In this document: in pieces, positions 50,513-61,368 of the stretch
Numbering within the stretch: position 1 is the first letter of the stretch
Layout: each line of letters starts with the position of its first letter
Source: Mycobacterium sp. IS-3022
GTDB taxonomy: Bacteria > Actinomycetota > Actinomycetes > Mycobacteriales > Mycobacteriaceae
Direction: 5' to 3'
Length of the DNA: 64,000 nt
Assembly (NCBI RefSeq): GCF_001500065.1
Contig: NZ_LQIN01000004.1
Location: forward strand, 97,478 to 161,477
Position numbers and translations under genes: made by a program
The notes under the pieces: generated by a model
Told to the model about the DNA's origin: nothing
The model's database searches: none
Seen by the model: only the letters and a program-made list of their open reading frames with translations

Positions 50513-51679
50513 TCAGCCCGTCGCGGCCGGGCCGGTGGGCACCACCACCAGCTCGTGTGGCCGGTTGTTGACCGCCATGGCGCCATCGGCAGTGACGACG
50601 ACGATGTCCTCGATGCGTGCGCCCCACTCGCCGGCGAAATAGATGCCGGGCTCGACCGAGAAGGCCATGCCCTCTTCGAGCGTGAGCGTGTTGCCCGCCA
50701 CGATGTAGGGCTCCTCGTGTACCGACAGCCCGATACCGTGGCCGGTGCGGTGCACGAACGCGTCGGCCAGGCCCTCGGCGGCCAGCACGTCGCGCGCCGC
50801 GGCGTCCACCTGCTCTGCGGTGACGCCGGGCCGGACCGCCGCGACCGCGGCCCGCTGGGCGCGCTGCAGCACCGCGTAGCGCCGCGCCACGTCGGGGTCC
50901 GGCTCGCCGATGCTGTACGTGCGGGTGGAGTCGGAGTTGTAGCCGGGCTCGTAGGGTCCGCCGATGTCCACGACGACGATGTCGCCGGCCCGCAGCTTCC
51001 GGTCCGAACACTCGTGATGCGGGTCGGCGCCATGCGGCCCGGACCCGACGATGATGAACGCCACCTCCGAATGACCTTCGGCGACAATGGCTTCGGCGAT
51101 GTCAGCCGCGACGTCGGCTTCGGTGCGGCCCGGCGCCAGGAATTCCGGCACCCGCGCGTGTACGCGGTCGATGGCCGCGCCGGCCTTACGCAGCGCGTCG
51201 ATCTCGGCGGCGTCCTTGATCATCCGCAGTCGTCGCAGGACGCCGGTGGCCAGCACCGGCACCGCCCCCAACACGTCGGCGAGCGGCAGCAGATGCAGCG
51301 CGGGCATCGAGTCGGTCACCGCGACGGCGAGCCGTCCAGACGGCCCGGTCTTGCGCATACCACCACCGAGCGCCTGTCCGACGAGCGCGTACGGGTCGTC
51401 GCCGTCGACCCAGTCCTGCACCGCCAGGCCGAGTTCGGGCACCGCGGAGTCCTTGAGCGCCGCCAACTCCAGGCGCGGCACCACGATGGTCGGGTCGCCG
51501 TCGGCGGGCAGCACCAGCGCGGTGAGCCGCTCGAACGTCTGCGCCCGCGACCCGACCAGATAGCGCAGGTCATAGCCCGGCGTGATGACCAGGCCCGCGA
51601 CGCCGGCGTCGGCCGCCGCGGCCGCCGCCGCAGCTAGTCGGTGCGCGTAGACATCGGAGCTGAATCGACTGGCGCTCAT
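50513..51679 (-). CDS. pepE: Xaa-Pro-type aminopeptidase/dipeptidase PepE
   Basis: 388 residues, M24 metallopeptidase. An N-terminal creatinase domain (1 to about 150) and a C-terminal pita-bread domain with metal ligands: Asp in VVVDIGG and NSDSTRT, His in HRTGHGIG, Glu in SVEPGIY and ARIEDIV. It cleaves proline-containing di- or oligopeptides in the cytosol. Same place as Rv2089c. ATG 51679. Confidence 0.92.
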   Translation of the reverse strand: MSASRFSSDVYAHRLAAAAAAAADAGVAGLVITPGYDLRYLVGSRAQTFERLTALVLPADGDPTIVVPRLELAALKDSAVPELGLAVQDWVDGDDPYALVGQALGGGMRKTGPSGRLAVAVTDSMPALHLLPLADVLGAVPVLATGVLRRLRMIKDAAEIDALRKAGAAIDRVHARVPEFLAPGRTEADVAADIAEAIVAEGHSEVAFIIVGSGPHGADPHHECSDRKLRAGDIVVVDIGGPYEPGYNSDSTRTYSIGEPDPDVARRYAVLQRAQRAAVAAVRPGVTAEQVDAAARDVLAAEGLADAFVHRTGHGIGLSVHEEPYIVAGNTLTLEEGMAFSVEPGIYFAGEWGARIEDIVVVTADGAMAVNNRPHELVVVPTGPAATG

Positions 51680-51685
51680 GCCACG

Positions 51686-51691
51686 AGGCTA
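51686..51691 (-). promoter_or_regulatory. -10 hexamer for leaderless pepE
   Basis: TAGCCT on the minus strand, 6 nt before ATG 51679. Confidence 0.5.
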
Positions 51692-51720
51692 ATGCGCGGC
51701 GCACTGGCAGGATGGCTCGC

Positions 51721-52677
51721 ATGTCATCCCTCGTGCTGCTCGACGGCGCCAGCATGTGGTTCCGTTCGTATTTCGGAGTCCCGGACAAGATCAAGGCGCC
51801 CGACGGCCGCCCGGTCAACGCGCTGCGCGGCTTCCTCGACGCCGTGGCGACCGTGATCACCCGCGAGCGTCCGTCGCGGTTGGTGGTGTGCCGCGACGAC
51901 GACTGGCGACCGCAGTGGCGCGTCGACCTCATCCCGTCCTACAAGTCGCATCGGGTGCTCGAGGAACACCCCGACGGCGAACCCGACGTCGAGGTGGTGC
52001 CCGACGACCTCACGCCGCAGGTCGACATGATCTTCGAGATTCTCGACGCGTTCGGCATCGCCACCGCCGGCGCGCCCGAATGCGAGGCCGACGACGTGCT
52101 CGGCACCCTGGTCGCCCGCGAAGAACGCGACCCCGTGGTGGTGGTCAGCGGCGACCGGGATCTGCTGCAGCTGGTGCGCGACGAGCCGGTCCCGGTTCGG
52201 GTGCTCTACCTCGGCAGCGGGTTGGCCAAGGCCACCAAGTGGGGCCCGACGGAGGTCGCCGAGAAATACGGCGTGCCGGTCGACCGCGCCGGACCCGCAT
52301 ACGCCGAACTCGCCCTGCTGCGAGGCGATCCCAGCGACGGCCTGCCCGGCGTGCCGGGCATCGGCGAGAAGACGGCGGCGACGCTGCTGGCGCAGCACGG
52401 CTCACTGGAGAGCATCCTGGCCGCGGCCAACGATCCGAAGTCGAAGATGAGCAAGGCGTATCGGGCGAAGCTGCGCAACGCCGCCGACTACATCGAGGCC
52501 GCCGACCCGGTGGTCAAAGTCGCCACCGACGCCGAGCTGAACTGGTCCACACCGTCGGACGCGCTGCCGCTGGCCGCCGAGCATCCGCGCAAGGTCGCCA
52601 AGCTCGCCGAAACCTACGGCGTCACGTCGTCGATTGGCCGGCTGCAGAAGGCCCTGGACGGGCTACCGGACAGCTAA
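51721..52677 (+). CDS. 5'-3' exonuclease (Pol I N-domain family)
   Basis: 318 residues. [16 protein letters not shown] at the start, [13 protein letters not shown] near 140 and the helix-3-turn-helix [14 protein letters not shown] near 208 identify a stand-alone 5'-3' exonuclease/flap-endonuclease homologue. It probably removes primers or flaps in DNA repair. Corresponds to Rv2090. ATG 51721 is preferred over 51712 because AGGA lies about 8 nt before it. Confidence 0.92.
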   Translation: MSSLVLLDGASMWFRSYFGVPDKIKAPDGRPVNALRGFLDAVATVITRERPSRLVVCRDDDWRPQWRVDLIPSYKSHRVLEEHPDGEPDVEVVPDDLTPQVDMIFEILDAFGIATAGAPECEADDVLGTLVAREERDPVVVVSGDRDLLQLVRDEPVPVRVLYLGSGLAKATKWGPTEVAEKYGVPVDRAGPAYAELALLRGDPSDGLPGVPGIGEKTAATLLAQHGSLESILAAANDPKSKMSKAYRAKLRNAADYIEAADPVVKVATDAELNWSTPSDALPLAAEHPRKVAKLAETYGVTSSIGRLQKALDGLPDS

Positions 52678-52680
52678 CCG

Positions 52681-53466
52681 CTACTTCGGCCTGCCCACCT
52701 CGTAGGTGCCGTCGTCGTCCTGGAACGTGACGGTCACCTGACGCTTGGTGCCGTCGATGCTGACCTCGCAGTCGAACGTCGCGCCCTTCTCGACGGTCGG
52801 GTTCTGGCCGTCATTGCACTTGACGTCCTTGACGTTCTTGGCGCCGTACCCGTTCGCCTCGTCGGTGAGGATCTGCTGCACCCCGGACTGCGCGGCGTCG
52901 ATGTCGAGCTTGGTGGTCACGAAGAAGCCGGGTTTCCAGAAGCCCAGCACCAGCACCACCACGACGATCACCGCGGCCAGCAGGCCGATCACACCGCCGA
53001 TCACCGCGAGCGACCGCTTCGAGCCCTCCTCGGCGCCCGGCTGCTGGTACTGCGGATACTGGCCGAACTGGCCCGGCTGCCCGAACTGCCCCGTGGGCGG
53101 CTGGCCGTACTGCGGCTGGCCGGGCGGCTGCCCGTACTGGCCGTACTGCGGCTGCCCGTACTGACCGGGCTGCTGGTAGGCCTGCGGGTTGTACTCGCCG
53201 GGCTGCTGACCGTACTGCTGCTCGGTCGCCGGATACTGCTGCGGCGGCTGGTACGCGGGCTGCTGGTATCCCGGGTACTGCTGCGCCTGTGACGGGTCGT
53301 AGGCGGGTGGCTGCCACTGCGGCGCGGCCTGCGTCGGTTCGCTGCTCTGCGGCTGCTGCTGCCACGGCTGGTTGGCCGACGACTCGCTGGACGGCTGGTC
53401 CGTCGGCTGTTCCGGCTGCTGGCCGGGCCATGACTGCGTCGGATCAGATCCCTGCGGTCCGCTCAT
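52681..53466 (-). CDS. Gln/Pro/Tyr-rich DUF4333 membrane protein
   Basis: 261 residues. The first ~150 are low-complexity (Gln, Pro, Tyr, Gly; [18 protein letters not shown] repeats), then one membrane helix (about 158-182) and a C-terminal DUF4333 domain with a cysteine pair (VKCND, FDCEV). The folded domain is probably outside the membrane. Corresponds to Rv2091c. AAGGAG precedes ATG 53466, 13 codons inside a longer frame. Confidence 0.88.
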   Translation of the reverse strand: MSGPQGSDPTQSWPGQQPEQPTDQPSSESSANQPWQQQPQSSEPTQAAPQWQPPAYDPSQAQQYPGYQQPAYQPPQQYPATEQQYGQQPGEYNPQAYQQPGQYGQPQYGQYGQPPGQPQYGQPPTGQFGQPGQFGQYPQYQQPGAEEGSKRSLAVIGGVIGLLAAVIVVVVLVLGFWKPGFFVTTKLDIDAAQSGVQQILTDEANGYGAKNVKDVKCNDGQNPTVEKGATFDCEVSIDGTKRQVTVTFQDDDGTYEVGRPK

Positions 53467-53526
53467 CTCACTCCTTGATCGACCGCGGCCGAGCCGCGAG
53501 TACATCGGTTTCGTGCACCCGACACC

Positions 53527-56304
53527 CTACCCCGCATCAACAGCGACGACGCCTCGTCGAACATCGTTGATCGCGCGTTTCGCGGTGGCCCGCAGTGCCG
53601 GGGTCGGTGCGGCGTTGCGCACCTGGTCGAGCAGGTCGAGCACCTGACGGCACCACCGTACGAAATCCCCCGCCGACAACGGCGATCCGCTGCCAGCCGC
53701 GTCAGAGGCGGCCAGTGCGCTGGTCAGGTCGCCGGTGGTGGCCCACCGGAAGATCGCCGCGACGAAGCCGTCGTCGGGCTCGCGACTCTGGCTGATGCGG
53801 TGACGTTGCTCGTCGGCACGCAGTTCCGCCCACAGCCGCCGGGTCTGGTTCACCGCCCGCCGCAGCTTGCCGGTCGGGATGTCGGCCCCGTCGCGACCCC
53901 CCGGCGTGTCGCCGCGGGACTCGTAGAGCACCGCCGAGAGCACCCCCGCCAGTTCTGCCGCGTCCAGGCCCTCCCAGATGCCTGTGCGCAACGCCTCTGC
54001 CACCAGCAGGTCGCTCTCGCTGTAAATCCGGGCCAGCAGCCGACCGTCGTCGGTCACTTTCGGGTCCTCTGGAGGGCCGGTGATGAAACCGCGTTCGGTC
54101 AGCAGCACCACGATCCGGTCGAACGTGCGCGCCAACGAGTTCGTCGCCGCCGCGACCTTCTGCCGGATCTGTTCGTTGTCGCGCTCGATGCGCAGGTACC
54201 GCTCGGCCAGCCGCGCCTTCTCCTCCCGGTCGGGCAACTGGTGAGCGGGGTGGGAGCGCAATTGTTCTCGCAGCGCGGCCAATTCGGGGTCGATGTCGCG
54301 CTCCTGGCCGGCGTTGCCGCTGCGCTTGGGTTTGCCCGCCGGCACATCGAGGCGGGCCGCGGCCGAGTTCAGCGCCGACGCAAGGTCGCGGCGCGCGCGC
54401 GGGTTTCGGTGCTCGACCCGCTTGGGCAGCGGCATCGAGCCCAGTGGCGCCGAGGTCCCCGAGTAGTCGGCGGACGAAATCCGCCCGGCCCACCGGTGTT
54501 CGGTCAACACCAGCGGCCGCGGATCGTCCTCGTCGCGGGCCGGTTCCAGCACGACGGCCAGTCCACCGCGCCGACCGTGGGTGATCGTGATGATGTCGCC
54601 GCGGCGCAGCGCCGCCAGCGCTTCGTTGGCGGCCCGGCGCCGCTGCAGCCGCGACGCCCGTGACTGGGCGCGTTCCCGTTCGGAGATCTGCAGCCGCAGC
54701 CGGACGTAGCCGAGAACATCGGCATCGTGGCCGCCGGCCAGTTCGGCGGCGATCTCGTCGAGCATCCGCTCACCGCGCTCGACGCCTCGCCGTAACCCGA
54801 CCACCGACCGGTCGGCCTGGTACTGCGCGAACGAGCTTTCCAACAGTTTGTGCGCCTGCGCCGGCCCCATCTGCTGCACGAGGTTGATGGTCATGTTGTA
54901 CGACGGCGCGAACGAACTGCGCAGCGGGAACGTCCGGGTCGACGCCAATCCGGCCACCTCGGCCGGTTCGACGTCCGGCGTCCACAGCACCACCGCGTGG
55001 CCCTCGACGTCGATGCCGCGGCGGCCCGCGCGCCCGGTCAACTGGGTGTACTCCCCCGGCGTCAACGGCACATGCTGCTCGCCGTTGAACTTGACCAGCC
55101 GCTCCAGCACCACCGTGCGCGCGGGCATGTTGATACCCAAAGCCAGTGTCTCCGTGGCGAATACCGCCTTCACCAGTCCCGCGGAGAACAGCTCCTCGAC
55201 GGTGTGGCGGAACACCGGCAGCATCCCGGCGTGATGGGCCGCCAGTCCGCGCAGCAGACCCTCGCGCCACTCGTGGTAGTCGAGAATGATCAGGTCGGCT
55301 TCGGGCAGGTCACCACAGCGCCGGTCGACCACCTCGGCGATGCGAACCCGTTCCTCGTCGGTGGTCAGCCGAAGCGAGGACCGCAGGCATTGCTTGACCG
55401 CGGAGTCGCACCCGGCGCGCGAGAAGATGAACGTGATCGCCGGCAGCAGCCCTTCGCGGTCCAGCGTGCCGATCACATCGGGGCGCGACGGCGGGCGGTA
55501 CATGCTCGGCCGATCCCGGTTGCGGCCGCGGCCGCGCGGTTGCCAGTCGACCAGCCGGTCGGCTTCGCGCCGATGCGCGATGTGTCGCAACAACTCCGGG
55601 TCGACGAGCAACTCGCGGCCCTCTGCCCTCGATGCGCGCGACGCTCGCGTGGCGCGGTAGTCGAACAGGTCGAACAGCCGCCTGCCGACCAGCACGTGCT
55701 GCCACAGCGGGACCGGTCGGTGCTCGTCGACGACCACCGTGGTGTCGCCGCGCACCGTCTGGATCCAGCCACCGAACTCCTCGGCGTTGCTGACCGTTGC
55801 CGACAAGCTCACCAGGCGCACCTCGTCGGGCAGGTGCAGGATGACCTCTTCCCACACCGCACCGCGCATCCGGTCGGCCAGAAAGTGCACCTCGTCCATG
55901 ACGACGTACGAAAGCCCCTGCAGCGTTGAGGAATTGGCGTAAAGCATGTTGCGGAGCACTTCGGTGGTCATGACCACCACGTCGGCGTCGCCGTTGATCG
56001 ACTGGTCGCCGGTGAGCAACCCGATCTTGTCCGGCCCGTAGCGGTCCACGAGGTCGTTGTGCTTCTGGTTGCTCAGCGCCTTGATCGGCGTGGTGTAGAA
56101 GCACTTGCCGCCCGCGGCCAGCGCGAGGTGCACCGCGAACTCGCCCACCACGGTCTTGCCCGCGCCTGTCGGTGCGCACACCAGCACGCCGTGCCCGTTC
56201 TCCAGCGCCTCACACGAACGACGCTGGAAGTCGTCGAGCGCAAACGACAGCTGCTCGGTGAAACGGGCTAGTTCGCAGCCCAATTCACTAGGTGGCATCG
56301 TCAT
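53527..56304 (-). CDS. helY: Ski2-like DExH helicase HelY
   Basis: 925 residues, similar in size to mycobacterial HelY. Walker A APTGAGKT (44-51), DEVH box (137-140), SATVSN, and [12 protein letters not shown] near 430. ATP-dependent 3'-5' RNA or DNA helicase of the Ski2/Mtr4 group; cytosolic. ATG 56304 overlaps the tatC 3' end by 17 bases, so it is read from the tat message. Same order as Rv2092c. Confidence 0.95.
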   Translation of the reverse strand: MTMPPSELGCELARFTEQLSFALDDFQRRSCEALENGHGVLVCAPTGAGKTVVGEFAVHLALAAGGKCFYTTPIKALSNQKHNDLVDRYGPDKIGLLTGDQSINGDADVVVMTTEVLRNMLYANSSTLQGLSYVVMDEVHFLADRMRGAVWEEVILHLPDEVRLVSLSATVSNAEEFGGWIQTVRGDTTVVVDEHRPVPLWQHVLVGRRLFDLFDYRATRASRASRAEGRELLVDPELLRHIAHRREADRLVDWQPRGRGRNRDRPSMYRPPSRPDVIGTLDREGLLPAITFIFSRAGCDSAVKQCLRSSLRLTTDEERVRIAEVVDRRCGDLPEADLIILDYHEWREGLLRGLAAHHAGMLPVFRHTVEELFSAGLVKAVFATETLALGINMPARTVVLERLVKFNGEQHVPLTPGEYTQLTGRAGRRGIDVEGHAVVLWTPDVEPAEVAGLASTRTFPLRSSFAPSYNMTINLVQQMGPAQAHKLLESSFAQYQADRSVVGLRRGVERGERMLDEIAAELAGGHDADVLGYVRLRLQISERERAQSRASRLQRRRAANEALAALRRGDIITITHGRRGGLAVVLEPARDEDDPRPLVLTEHRWAGRISSADYSGTSAPLGSMPLPKRVEHRNPRARRDLASALNSAAARLDVPAGKPKRSGNAGQERDIDPELAALREQLRSHPAHQLPDREEKARLAERYLRIERDNEQIRQKVAAATNSLARTFDRIVVLLTERGFITGPPEDPKVTDDGRLLARIYSESDLLVAEALRTGIWEGLDAAELAGVLSAVLYESRGDTPGGRDGADIPTGKLRRAVNQTRRLWAELRADEQRHRISQSREPDDGFVAAIFRWATTGDLTSALAASDAAGSGSPLSAGDFVRWCRQVLDLLDQVRNAAPTPALRATAKRAINDVRRGVVAVDAG

Positions 56305-57238
56305 CGACCACATGCCGCGCCGGCGTCGGCACGGTGCTAGGCGCCTCGACGGGCTCGGCGGGTCCGATCGGCGCCGCGACGTCGTCGGGCACATCCTCGA
56401 GCGCGGCGCGGCGCGCCTTGCGCCGGTCGTGCAGCCGCGCGACCTGGATCGCGAACTCGAGCAGCACCGTCAACGCGAACGCCAGCGCGAGCATCGAGAA
56501 CGGATCCGAACCCGGGGTGAAGACCGCGGCGAACACGAACAGCGCGAAGATCAGACCGCGCCGCCACGCCTTGAGCCGCTCGTAGGTCAACACACCGACC
56601 GCGTTGAGCATCACGATCAGCAGCGGGAACTCGAAGCTGAAGCCGAACACCAGCAGCAGGTTGATCAGGAAGCCGAAATACTGGTCGCCGGACAGCGCGG
56701 TGACTTGGACGTCGCTGCCGACGGTCAGCAGGAAGCCCAGCGCCGTGGACAGCACGATGTAGGCGAGCACCGCGCCGGCGACGAACAGGGCGGCGCCGAC
56801 GGTGACGAACGCGATCGCGAATCGGCGCTCCTTCTTGTACAGCCCGGGGGTGATGAACGCCCACAACTGGTAGAGCCAAACCGGGCAGGCCAGCACGATG
56901 CCTGCGGTGAGACCGACTTTCAGGCGCAGAAGGAACTGATCGAACGGCGAGGTTGCCAACAACCGGCACGCCCCGTCGGCGGTGATGTCCGCGCGGGCCG
57001 AGGCGGGCAGCTCGCAGTAGGGCCCGCGCAGCCAGTCGCCGAGGCTGGGCAGGCCGAAGACTCCGTGGGTGTACCAGAGGAAGCCGAGGATCGTCGTGAC
57101 GACGACCGCGGCAGCCGCGATCAGCAGCCGGGTGCGCAGCTCGTGCAGGTGCTCCACCAGCGACATCGTGCCGTCGGGATTGACACGGGAACGGCGCCGA
57201 CGAGGATCGAGCTTCTTGAGGAGTCCTGGAGTCTGCAC
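56288..57238 (-). CDS. tatC: Twin-arginine translocase subunit TatC
   Basis: 316 residues with six predicted membrane helices. The N-terminal [15 protein letters not shown] (about 25-39) is the TatC signature, and [15 protein letters not shown] and FGFSFEFP further support it. It recognises twin-arginine signal peptides for folded-protein export. A cytosolic charged tail runs from about 265. GTG 57238. It lies 51 bases after tatA. Confidence 0.96.
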   Translation of the reverse strand: MQTPGLLKKLDPRRRRSRVNPDGTMSLVEHLHELRTRLLIAAAAVVVTTILGFLWYTHGVFGLPSLGDWLRGPYCELPASARADITADGACRLLATSPFDQFLLRLKVGLTAGIVLACPVWLYQLWAFITPGLYKKERRFAIAFVTVGAALFVAGAVLAYIVLSTALGFLLTVGSDVQVTALSGDQYFGFLINLLLVFGFSFEFPLLIVMLNAVGVLTYERLKAWRRGLIFALFVFAAVFTPGSDPFSMLALAFALTVLLEFAIQVARLHDRRKARRAALEDVPDDVAAPIGPAEPVEAPSTVPTPARHVVDDDAT

Positions 57239-57289
57239 GGCATGCCTACTGACGCGGCAGCACAGCCGCGGTTAGGTGATCGGTGACGA

Positions 57290-57571
57290 TCAGGCCGGAC
57301 GTTTGTCCGACGGCTGCTCGGTCTCCGGCGCCGTCGGGTCGGCGCTGTCGACGCGCTCCGAGGCGATCGGCGTCGGCGGAGCCGTTCGGCCGGCGGCATC
57401 GGACTCACGTGTGTCCGATTTCGAATCGGCCTGCATCTCCTTGATCTCCGTTTTGAAGATCCGCATCGACTTACCGAGCGAGCGCGCCGCGTCCGGGAGC
57501 TTCTTGGCACCGAAGAGCAGCACGAACACAGCGATCACGATCACCCAGTGCCAGGGTTGTAGAGAACCCAA
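57290..57571 (-). CDS. tatA: Twin-arginine translocase subunit TatA
   Basis: 93 residues. One membrane helix (about 5-22, [15 protein letters not shown]) then [21 protein letters not shown], the TatA amphipathic helix, and an acidic tail. It forms the export pore with TatC. Start TTG 57571 is chosen: GGAGG lies 8 nt before it and the product then begins GSLQPWHW as in M. tuberculosis TatA. An in-frame GTG at 57580 overlaps the Shine-Dalgarno. Confidence 0.9.
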   Translation of the reverse strand: MGSLQPWHWVIVIAVFVLLFGAKKLPDAARSLGKSMRIFKTEIKEMQADSKSDTRESDAAGRTAPPTPIASERVDSADPTAPETEQPSDKRPA

Positions 57572-57600
57572 TTTGGTCACCTCCAGACGTCGCGGCCAGT

Positions 57601-58557
57601 CTACTCGTTGACCCCGTACTCGCTCAGCGCAGCGGTGGCCGAGTCGCGTACCCGGGCCGCCAGCCCGGCCGGCTCGAGCACGCGGACGGCCGACCCGAAG
57701 CCGAGCACGAACCGGGCCATCCAGTCGTCGGAGGCGTACGTCATCGCGGCCTGACAGGCGCCGTCGGGCAGTTCCCGGATCACCCGCAACGGGTAGTAGT
57801 CGAACATCCACGCCGCCGAGCGGTCGATCAACAGCGTCGCCGACGGCAGCGCGGGGTCCGCGTCGAACAGCGAGGTGTCCGGTTCTGCCTGCACGGCCGG
57901 GGGCGGCGGCGCCGACGGTTCGTCGAGGACGTGCGCGTCGACGATGCGGTCGAACCGGAACAGCCGCACCCCCTCGGCCGATCGGCACCAGGCCTCCAGG
58001 TAGCTGTGGTCGCCCACCAGCACAACCCGGATCGGGTCGACCGCCCGGCTGGTCAGCATGTCGTGCGACGCGGAGTAGTACTCGATCGACAGCGCGCGTC
58101 CGTCGCGCACCGCCTGGCGCACCGCCGCGGCGGCCTCACTCTCCACGGGCGCGGGCTCGTCGACGGCCGCGCCGCCGTGGCCCACCGTGCCCGCGGCCGA
58201 CTCGATCTTCGCGATCGCGCTGCGCGCGGCCTCCGGGTCGACCATGCCCGGTATGTCGGCCAACGCCCGCAGGGCGACCAGCACGCCGGTCGCCTCCGGC
58301 GAGGTCAGCCGCAGCGGGTGGTCGATACCCGCGGTGAACGTCACTTCGATTGTGTCGCCGGAGAATTCGAAGTCGATCAGGTCGCCGGGTCCGTAGCCCG
58401 GCAGGCCGCACATCCACAGCTGGTTCAGATCGTCGCGCAGCTGCTTGACGGTGACGCCGAGGTCCGATGCGGCCTCGGCGTACGTGATCCTCGGGTTGGC
58501 CTGGAAGTACGGCACCATGTTGAGCAGCCGTACCAGCCGGGTCGACACGGTCGTCAT
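57601..58557 (-). CDS. pafC: WYL-domain regulator PafC
   Basis: 318 residues. N-terminal helix-turn-helix ([13 protein letters not shown], near 20-50) and a WYL domain (about 140-230, [31 protein letters not shown] in parts). With PafB it forms the heterodimeric activator of the RecA-independent DNA-damage response in mycobacteria. Start ATG overlaps the pafB stop by 4 bases. Confidence 0.95.
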   Translation of the reverse strand: MTTVSTRLVRLLNMVPYFQANPRITYAEAASDLGVTVKQLRDDLNQLWMCGLPGYGPGDLIDFEFSGDTIEVTFTAGIDHPLRLTSPEATGVLVALRALADIPGMVDPEAARSAIAKIESAAGTVGHGGAAVDEPAPVESEAAAAVRQAVRDGRALSIEYYSASHDMLTSRAVDPIRVVLVGDHSYLEAWCRSAEGVRLFRFDRIVDAHVLDEPSAPPPPAVQAEPDTSLFDADPALPSATLLIDRSAAWMFDYYPLRVIRELPDGACQAAMTYASDDWMARFVLGFGSAVRVLEPAGLAARVRDSATAALSEYGVNE

Positions 58558-59543
58558 GCGTGATCCGCCTGGGCTCGCAATCGGGCCAGCACGTCCTCGC
58601 GCAAGGACTCGGGCTCCAGCGCCACCGCGTCGGGCCCGTAGCTGGCGACCTCGCGGGCCAACCGGTCGAACATGCCGATGTCGATGGTGATCAGCTCGCC
58701 GGCGCGGCCGTTGTGTGTGTGCGGGGCGACCGAGGCGGCCCGTCGCCGCAGCGCGGTGGCCCTGCCCTCGGCGATCCATACCCGGGCCTGCCCACCCGAC
58801 GGCCAGTCCCCGACCGCGCGCCCCACTATCTCGCGCAGATCGACGTCGGGTGGTCGCTGCACCGCGCCCGGCGGTCCGATGGGCTTCACCTCGGCGCCGA
58901 TCCGGGAGAGCCGGAACGTGCGCGTGGCGTCGCGGTCCCGGTCATGTCCCACCAGATACCAGCGACCCTTGTCGGTGACGACGCCCCAGGGCTCCACCGT
59001 GCGCGTGGTGTACGGCTCGCTGCGCGAGGGCCGGTGCGAGAACTGCACCGCTTGTCCGGAATCGATGGCCGACAACAAGATTCCCAGTACCTCCTCCGAG
59101 CCGCGCAACCCCGGCAGCGTCGCGGTCGACGTGATCGCCGGGGCAGCGTCGACGGCGTCGATGTCGATGCCGGCCGCGCGCAGTTTCAGCAGCGCCCCCT
59201 GGGTTGCGGTGATCAGTTCGGGCGACTCCCACAGCTGGGTGGCGACGGCAACGGCCGCGGCTTCGTCGGGCGTCAGTTCGACCGCAGGCAGTGCGTAGGC
59301 CTCGCGGTTGATCCGGTAACCCTCGGTCGGATCGAACTGGGAAACACGGCCGGTCTCGAGCGGGATGCCGAGGTCGCGCAACTCGTTCTTGTCGCGCTCG
59401 AACATCCGCGAGAACGCCTCGTCGCTGGGGCTGTCGGAATAGCCGGAGACCGTTTCGCGGATCCGCTCGGCGGTGATGAAGTTCCGCGTCGACAGCAGCG
59501 CGATCACGAGGTTCATCAGCCGCTCGACTTTGGAGATCGCCAC
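58554..59543 (-). CDS. pafB: WYL-domain regulator PafB
   Basis: 329 residues. Helix-turn-helix at the start (VERLMNLVIALLSTRNFITAERI in parts) and WYL domain near 155-215 (VQFSHRPSRSEPYTTRTVEPWG in parts, WYLVGHDRDRDATRTFRLSRI in parts). Partner of PafC; activates DNA repair genes. GTG 59543, with a TAGGCT hexamer 7 nt upstream. pafA lies 37 bases upstream on the same strand. Confidence 0.95.
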   Translation of the reverse strand: MAISKVERLMNLVIALLSTRNFITAERIRETVSGYSDSPSDEAFSRMFERDKNELRDLGIPLETGRVSQFDPTEGYRINREAYALPAVELTPDEAAAVAVATQLWESPELITATQGALLKLRAAGIDIDAVDAAPAITSTATLPGLRGSEEVLGILLSAIDSGQAVQFSHRPSRSEPYTTRTVEPWGVVTDKGRWYLVGHDRDRDATRTFRLSRIGAEVKPIGPPGAVQRPPDVDLREIVGRAVGDWPSGGQARVWIAEGRATALRRRAASVAPHTHNGRAGELITIDIGMFDRLAREVASYGPDAVALEPESLREDVLARLRAQADHA

Positions 59544-59550
59544 TCGGCTC

Positions 59551-59556
59551 AGCCTA
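59551..59556 (-). promoter_or_regulatory. -10 hexamer for leaderless pafBC
   Basis: TAGGCT on the minus strand, 7 nt before GTG 59543. It would give pafBC its own promoter besides that of pafA. Confidence 0.5.
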
Positions 59557-59580
59557 GTGTGGATGGCCCACGGCGAGCGC

Positions 59581-60939
59581 TCACATCGAGGCGATGAGCC
59601 GCTTCACCCGCTCGTCGACCGAGCGGAACGGGTCCTTGCACAACACCGTGCGCTGAGCCTGGTCGTTGAGCTTGAGGTGGACCCAGTCGACGGTGAAGTC
59701 GCGACCGGCTTCCTGCGCGGCGCTGATGAACTCGCCACGCAGCTTGGCGCGGGTGGTCTGCGGCGGAGTGTTGACCGCAGCCTCGATGTCCTCGTCGGTG
59801 GTGATCCGCGTGGCCAGTCCCTTGCGCTGTAACAGGTCGAACACGCCGCGACCGCGCTTGATGTCGTGATACGCCAGATCCAGCTGGCTGATCTTCGGGT
59901 CGGACAGCTCCATGTTGTAGCGGTCCTGGTAGCGCTGGAACAGCTTGCGCTTGATCACCCAGTCGATCTCGGTGTCGACCTTGGCGAAGTCCTGGCTCTC
60001 CACCGCGTCGAGTTGACGTCCCCAGAGGTCGACGACCTGCTGGATCTGGGTGTTCGGCTCACGCGTCTGCACGTACTCCACCGCGCGGGAGTAGTACTCG
60101 CGCTGGATGTCGAGCGCGCTGGCCTGCCTGCCGCCGGCGAGGCGCACCGGCCGCCGGCCGGTCAGGTCGTGGCTGACCTCTCGAATCGCGCGGATCGGGT
60201 TGTCCAGCGAGAAGTCGCGGAACGCGATCCCGGCCTCGATCATCTCCAGCACCAGCGACGCCGTGCCGACCTTGAGCATCGTGGTGGATTCGCACATGTT
60301 CGAGTCGCCGACGATGACGTGCAGCCTGCGGTACTTCTCGGCGTCGGCATGCGGTTCGTCGCGGGTGTTGATGATCGGACGCGATCGGGTCGTCGCAGAC
60401 GACACGCCTTCCCAGATGTGTTCGGCGCGCTGGCTCAGGCAGAACGTCGCCGCCTTCGGCGTCTGCAGGACCTTGCCCGCACCGCACAGCAGCTGGCGGG
60501 TGACCAGGAACGGCAGCAGCACATCGGAGATGCGCGAGAACTCCCCGGCGCGCACGATCAGGTAGTTCTCGTGGCAGCCGTAGGAGTTGCCCGCCGAGTC
60601 GGTGTTGTTCTTGAACAGGTAGATGTCCCCGCCGATGCCCTCGTCTGCCAACCGTTGCTCGGCGTCGATGAGCAGGTCTTCGAGCACCCGCTCACCCGCC
60701 CGGTCGTGGGTGACCAACTGGCTCAGGCTGTCGCACTCGGCGGTGGCGTACTCCGGGTGGCTGCCCACGTCCAGGTAGAGCCGGGCGCCGTTGCGGAGGA
60801 AGACGTTCGAACTGCGGCCCCACGACACCACCCGCCGGAAGAGGTAGCGGGCCACCTCGTCGGGGCTCAGCCGCCGGTGGCCGTGGAACGTGCAGGTGAC
60901 ACCGAATTCGGTCTCGATGCCCATGATCCGTCGCTGCAC
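59581..60939 (-). CDS. pafA: Pup-protein ligase PafA
   Basis: 452 residues, the size of mycobacterial PafA. GIETEFGV (7-14) is the ATP/Mg site start, and Asp57 in [13 protein letters not shown] is the catalytic base position. It joins Pup to lysines of proteins for proteasomal degradation. No pup, dop or prcAB is in this window. GTG 60939 with TAGTCT 7 nt upstream. Upstream lies a 153-base gap. Confidence 0.96.
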   Translation of the reverse strand: MQRRIMGIETEFGVTCTFHGHRRLSPDEVARYLFRRVVSWGRSSNVFLRNGARLYLDVGSHPEYATAECDSLSQLVTHDRAGERVLEDLLIDAEQRLADEGIGGDIYLFKNNTDSAGNSYGCHENYLIVRAGEFSRISDVLLPFLVTRQLLCGAGKVLQTPKAATFCLSQRAEHIWEGVSSATTRSRPIINTRDEPHADAEKYRRLHVIVGDSNMCESTTMLKVGTASLVLEMIEAGIAFRDFSLDNPIRAIREVSHDLTGRRPVRLAGGRQASALDIQREYYSRAVEYVQTREPNTQIQQVVDLWGRQLDAVESQDFAKVDTEIDWVIKRKLFQRYQDRYNMELSDPKISQLDLAYHDIKRGRGVFDLLQRKGLATRITTDEDIEAAVNTPPQTTRAKLRGEFISAAQEAGRDFTVDWVHLKLNDQAQRTVLCKDPFRSVDERVKRLIASM

Positions 60940-60946
60940 CTCATCG

Positions 60947-60952
60947 AGACTA
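60947..60952 (-). promoter_or_regulatory. -10 hexamer for leaderless pafA
   Basis: TAGTCT on the minus strand, 7 nt before GTG 60939. Confidence 0.5.
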
Positions 60953-60956
60953 CTGG

Positions 60957-60980
60957 TTGCCCGGCGGCCACGTCGGGCAA
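60957..60980. promoter_or_regulatory. Inverted repeat upstream of pafA
   Basis: Arms TTGCCCG and CGGGCAA around 10 bases, just upstream of the pafA -10 hexamer, near where the -35 would lie. A possible regulator site; the rest of the 153-base gap shows nothing clear. Confidence 0.35.
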
Positions 60981-61092
60981 GCCGCGCCGAAGATCGCGGT
61001 GGACATCGGAGTTGACACTGTCGGCGCAGCCCGTCACGGCCGCCCTGTGGATAACTTCGGCACGCTCGGCCCCGGTTCTGTCAGCATGAGCC

Positions 61093-61368
61093 ATGGGGGA
61101 AATCGTTGAGGTCGACGTGTCGCAGCTGCGCACCGTCGCCGACAGGGTCATGACCGCCGCCGAACGGATCACCGAGACACCGTGGCCCGAATTGGATGCA
61201 GACGCCCTGCCCGGCTCAGCCGTCGGGAACGTCACCGCGCCGACGCTCGTCGCGGCCCGCCTCGCAGGGGTGGTCGCCGACATGCGCCGATGGGCCCTGG
61301 CCGCCGAGAAGTCGGCTGATGCGTTCGAGCGCGCAGAAGAACGCAACGTCGACCGCCTCGGGCGGTGA
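61093..61368 (+). CDS. Small helical protein, WXG100-like
   Basis: 91 residues, almost all helical, of ESX/WXG100-like length and form, with a Trp in TPWPEL and one in RRWALAAEKS. It resembles the small partner encoded beside DUF1023-type hydrolases in mycobacteria (as in the Rv2078-Rv2079 pair). Possibly exported or a chaperone/antitoxin of the next protein. Its stop overlaps the next start by GTGA. Confidence 0.68.
   Translation: MGEIVEVDVSQLRTVADRVMTAAERITETPWPELDADALPGSAVGNVTAPTLVAARLAGVVADMRRWALAAEKSADAFERAEERNVDRLGR

Noticed and set aside
61012..61055. TTGACA followed by GATAAC as a promoter upstream of the WXG100-like gene
   Set aside because: The two elements are 32 bases apart, too far for a sigma-70-type promoter.
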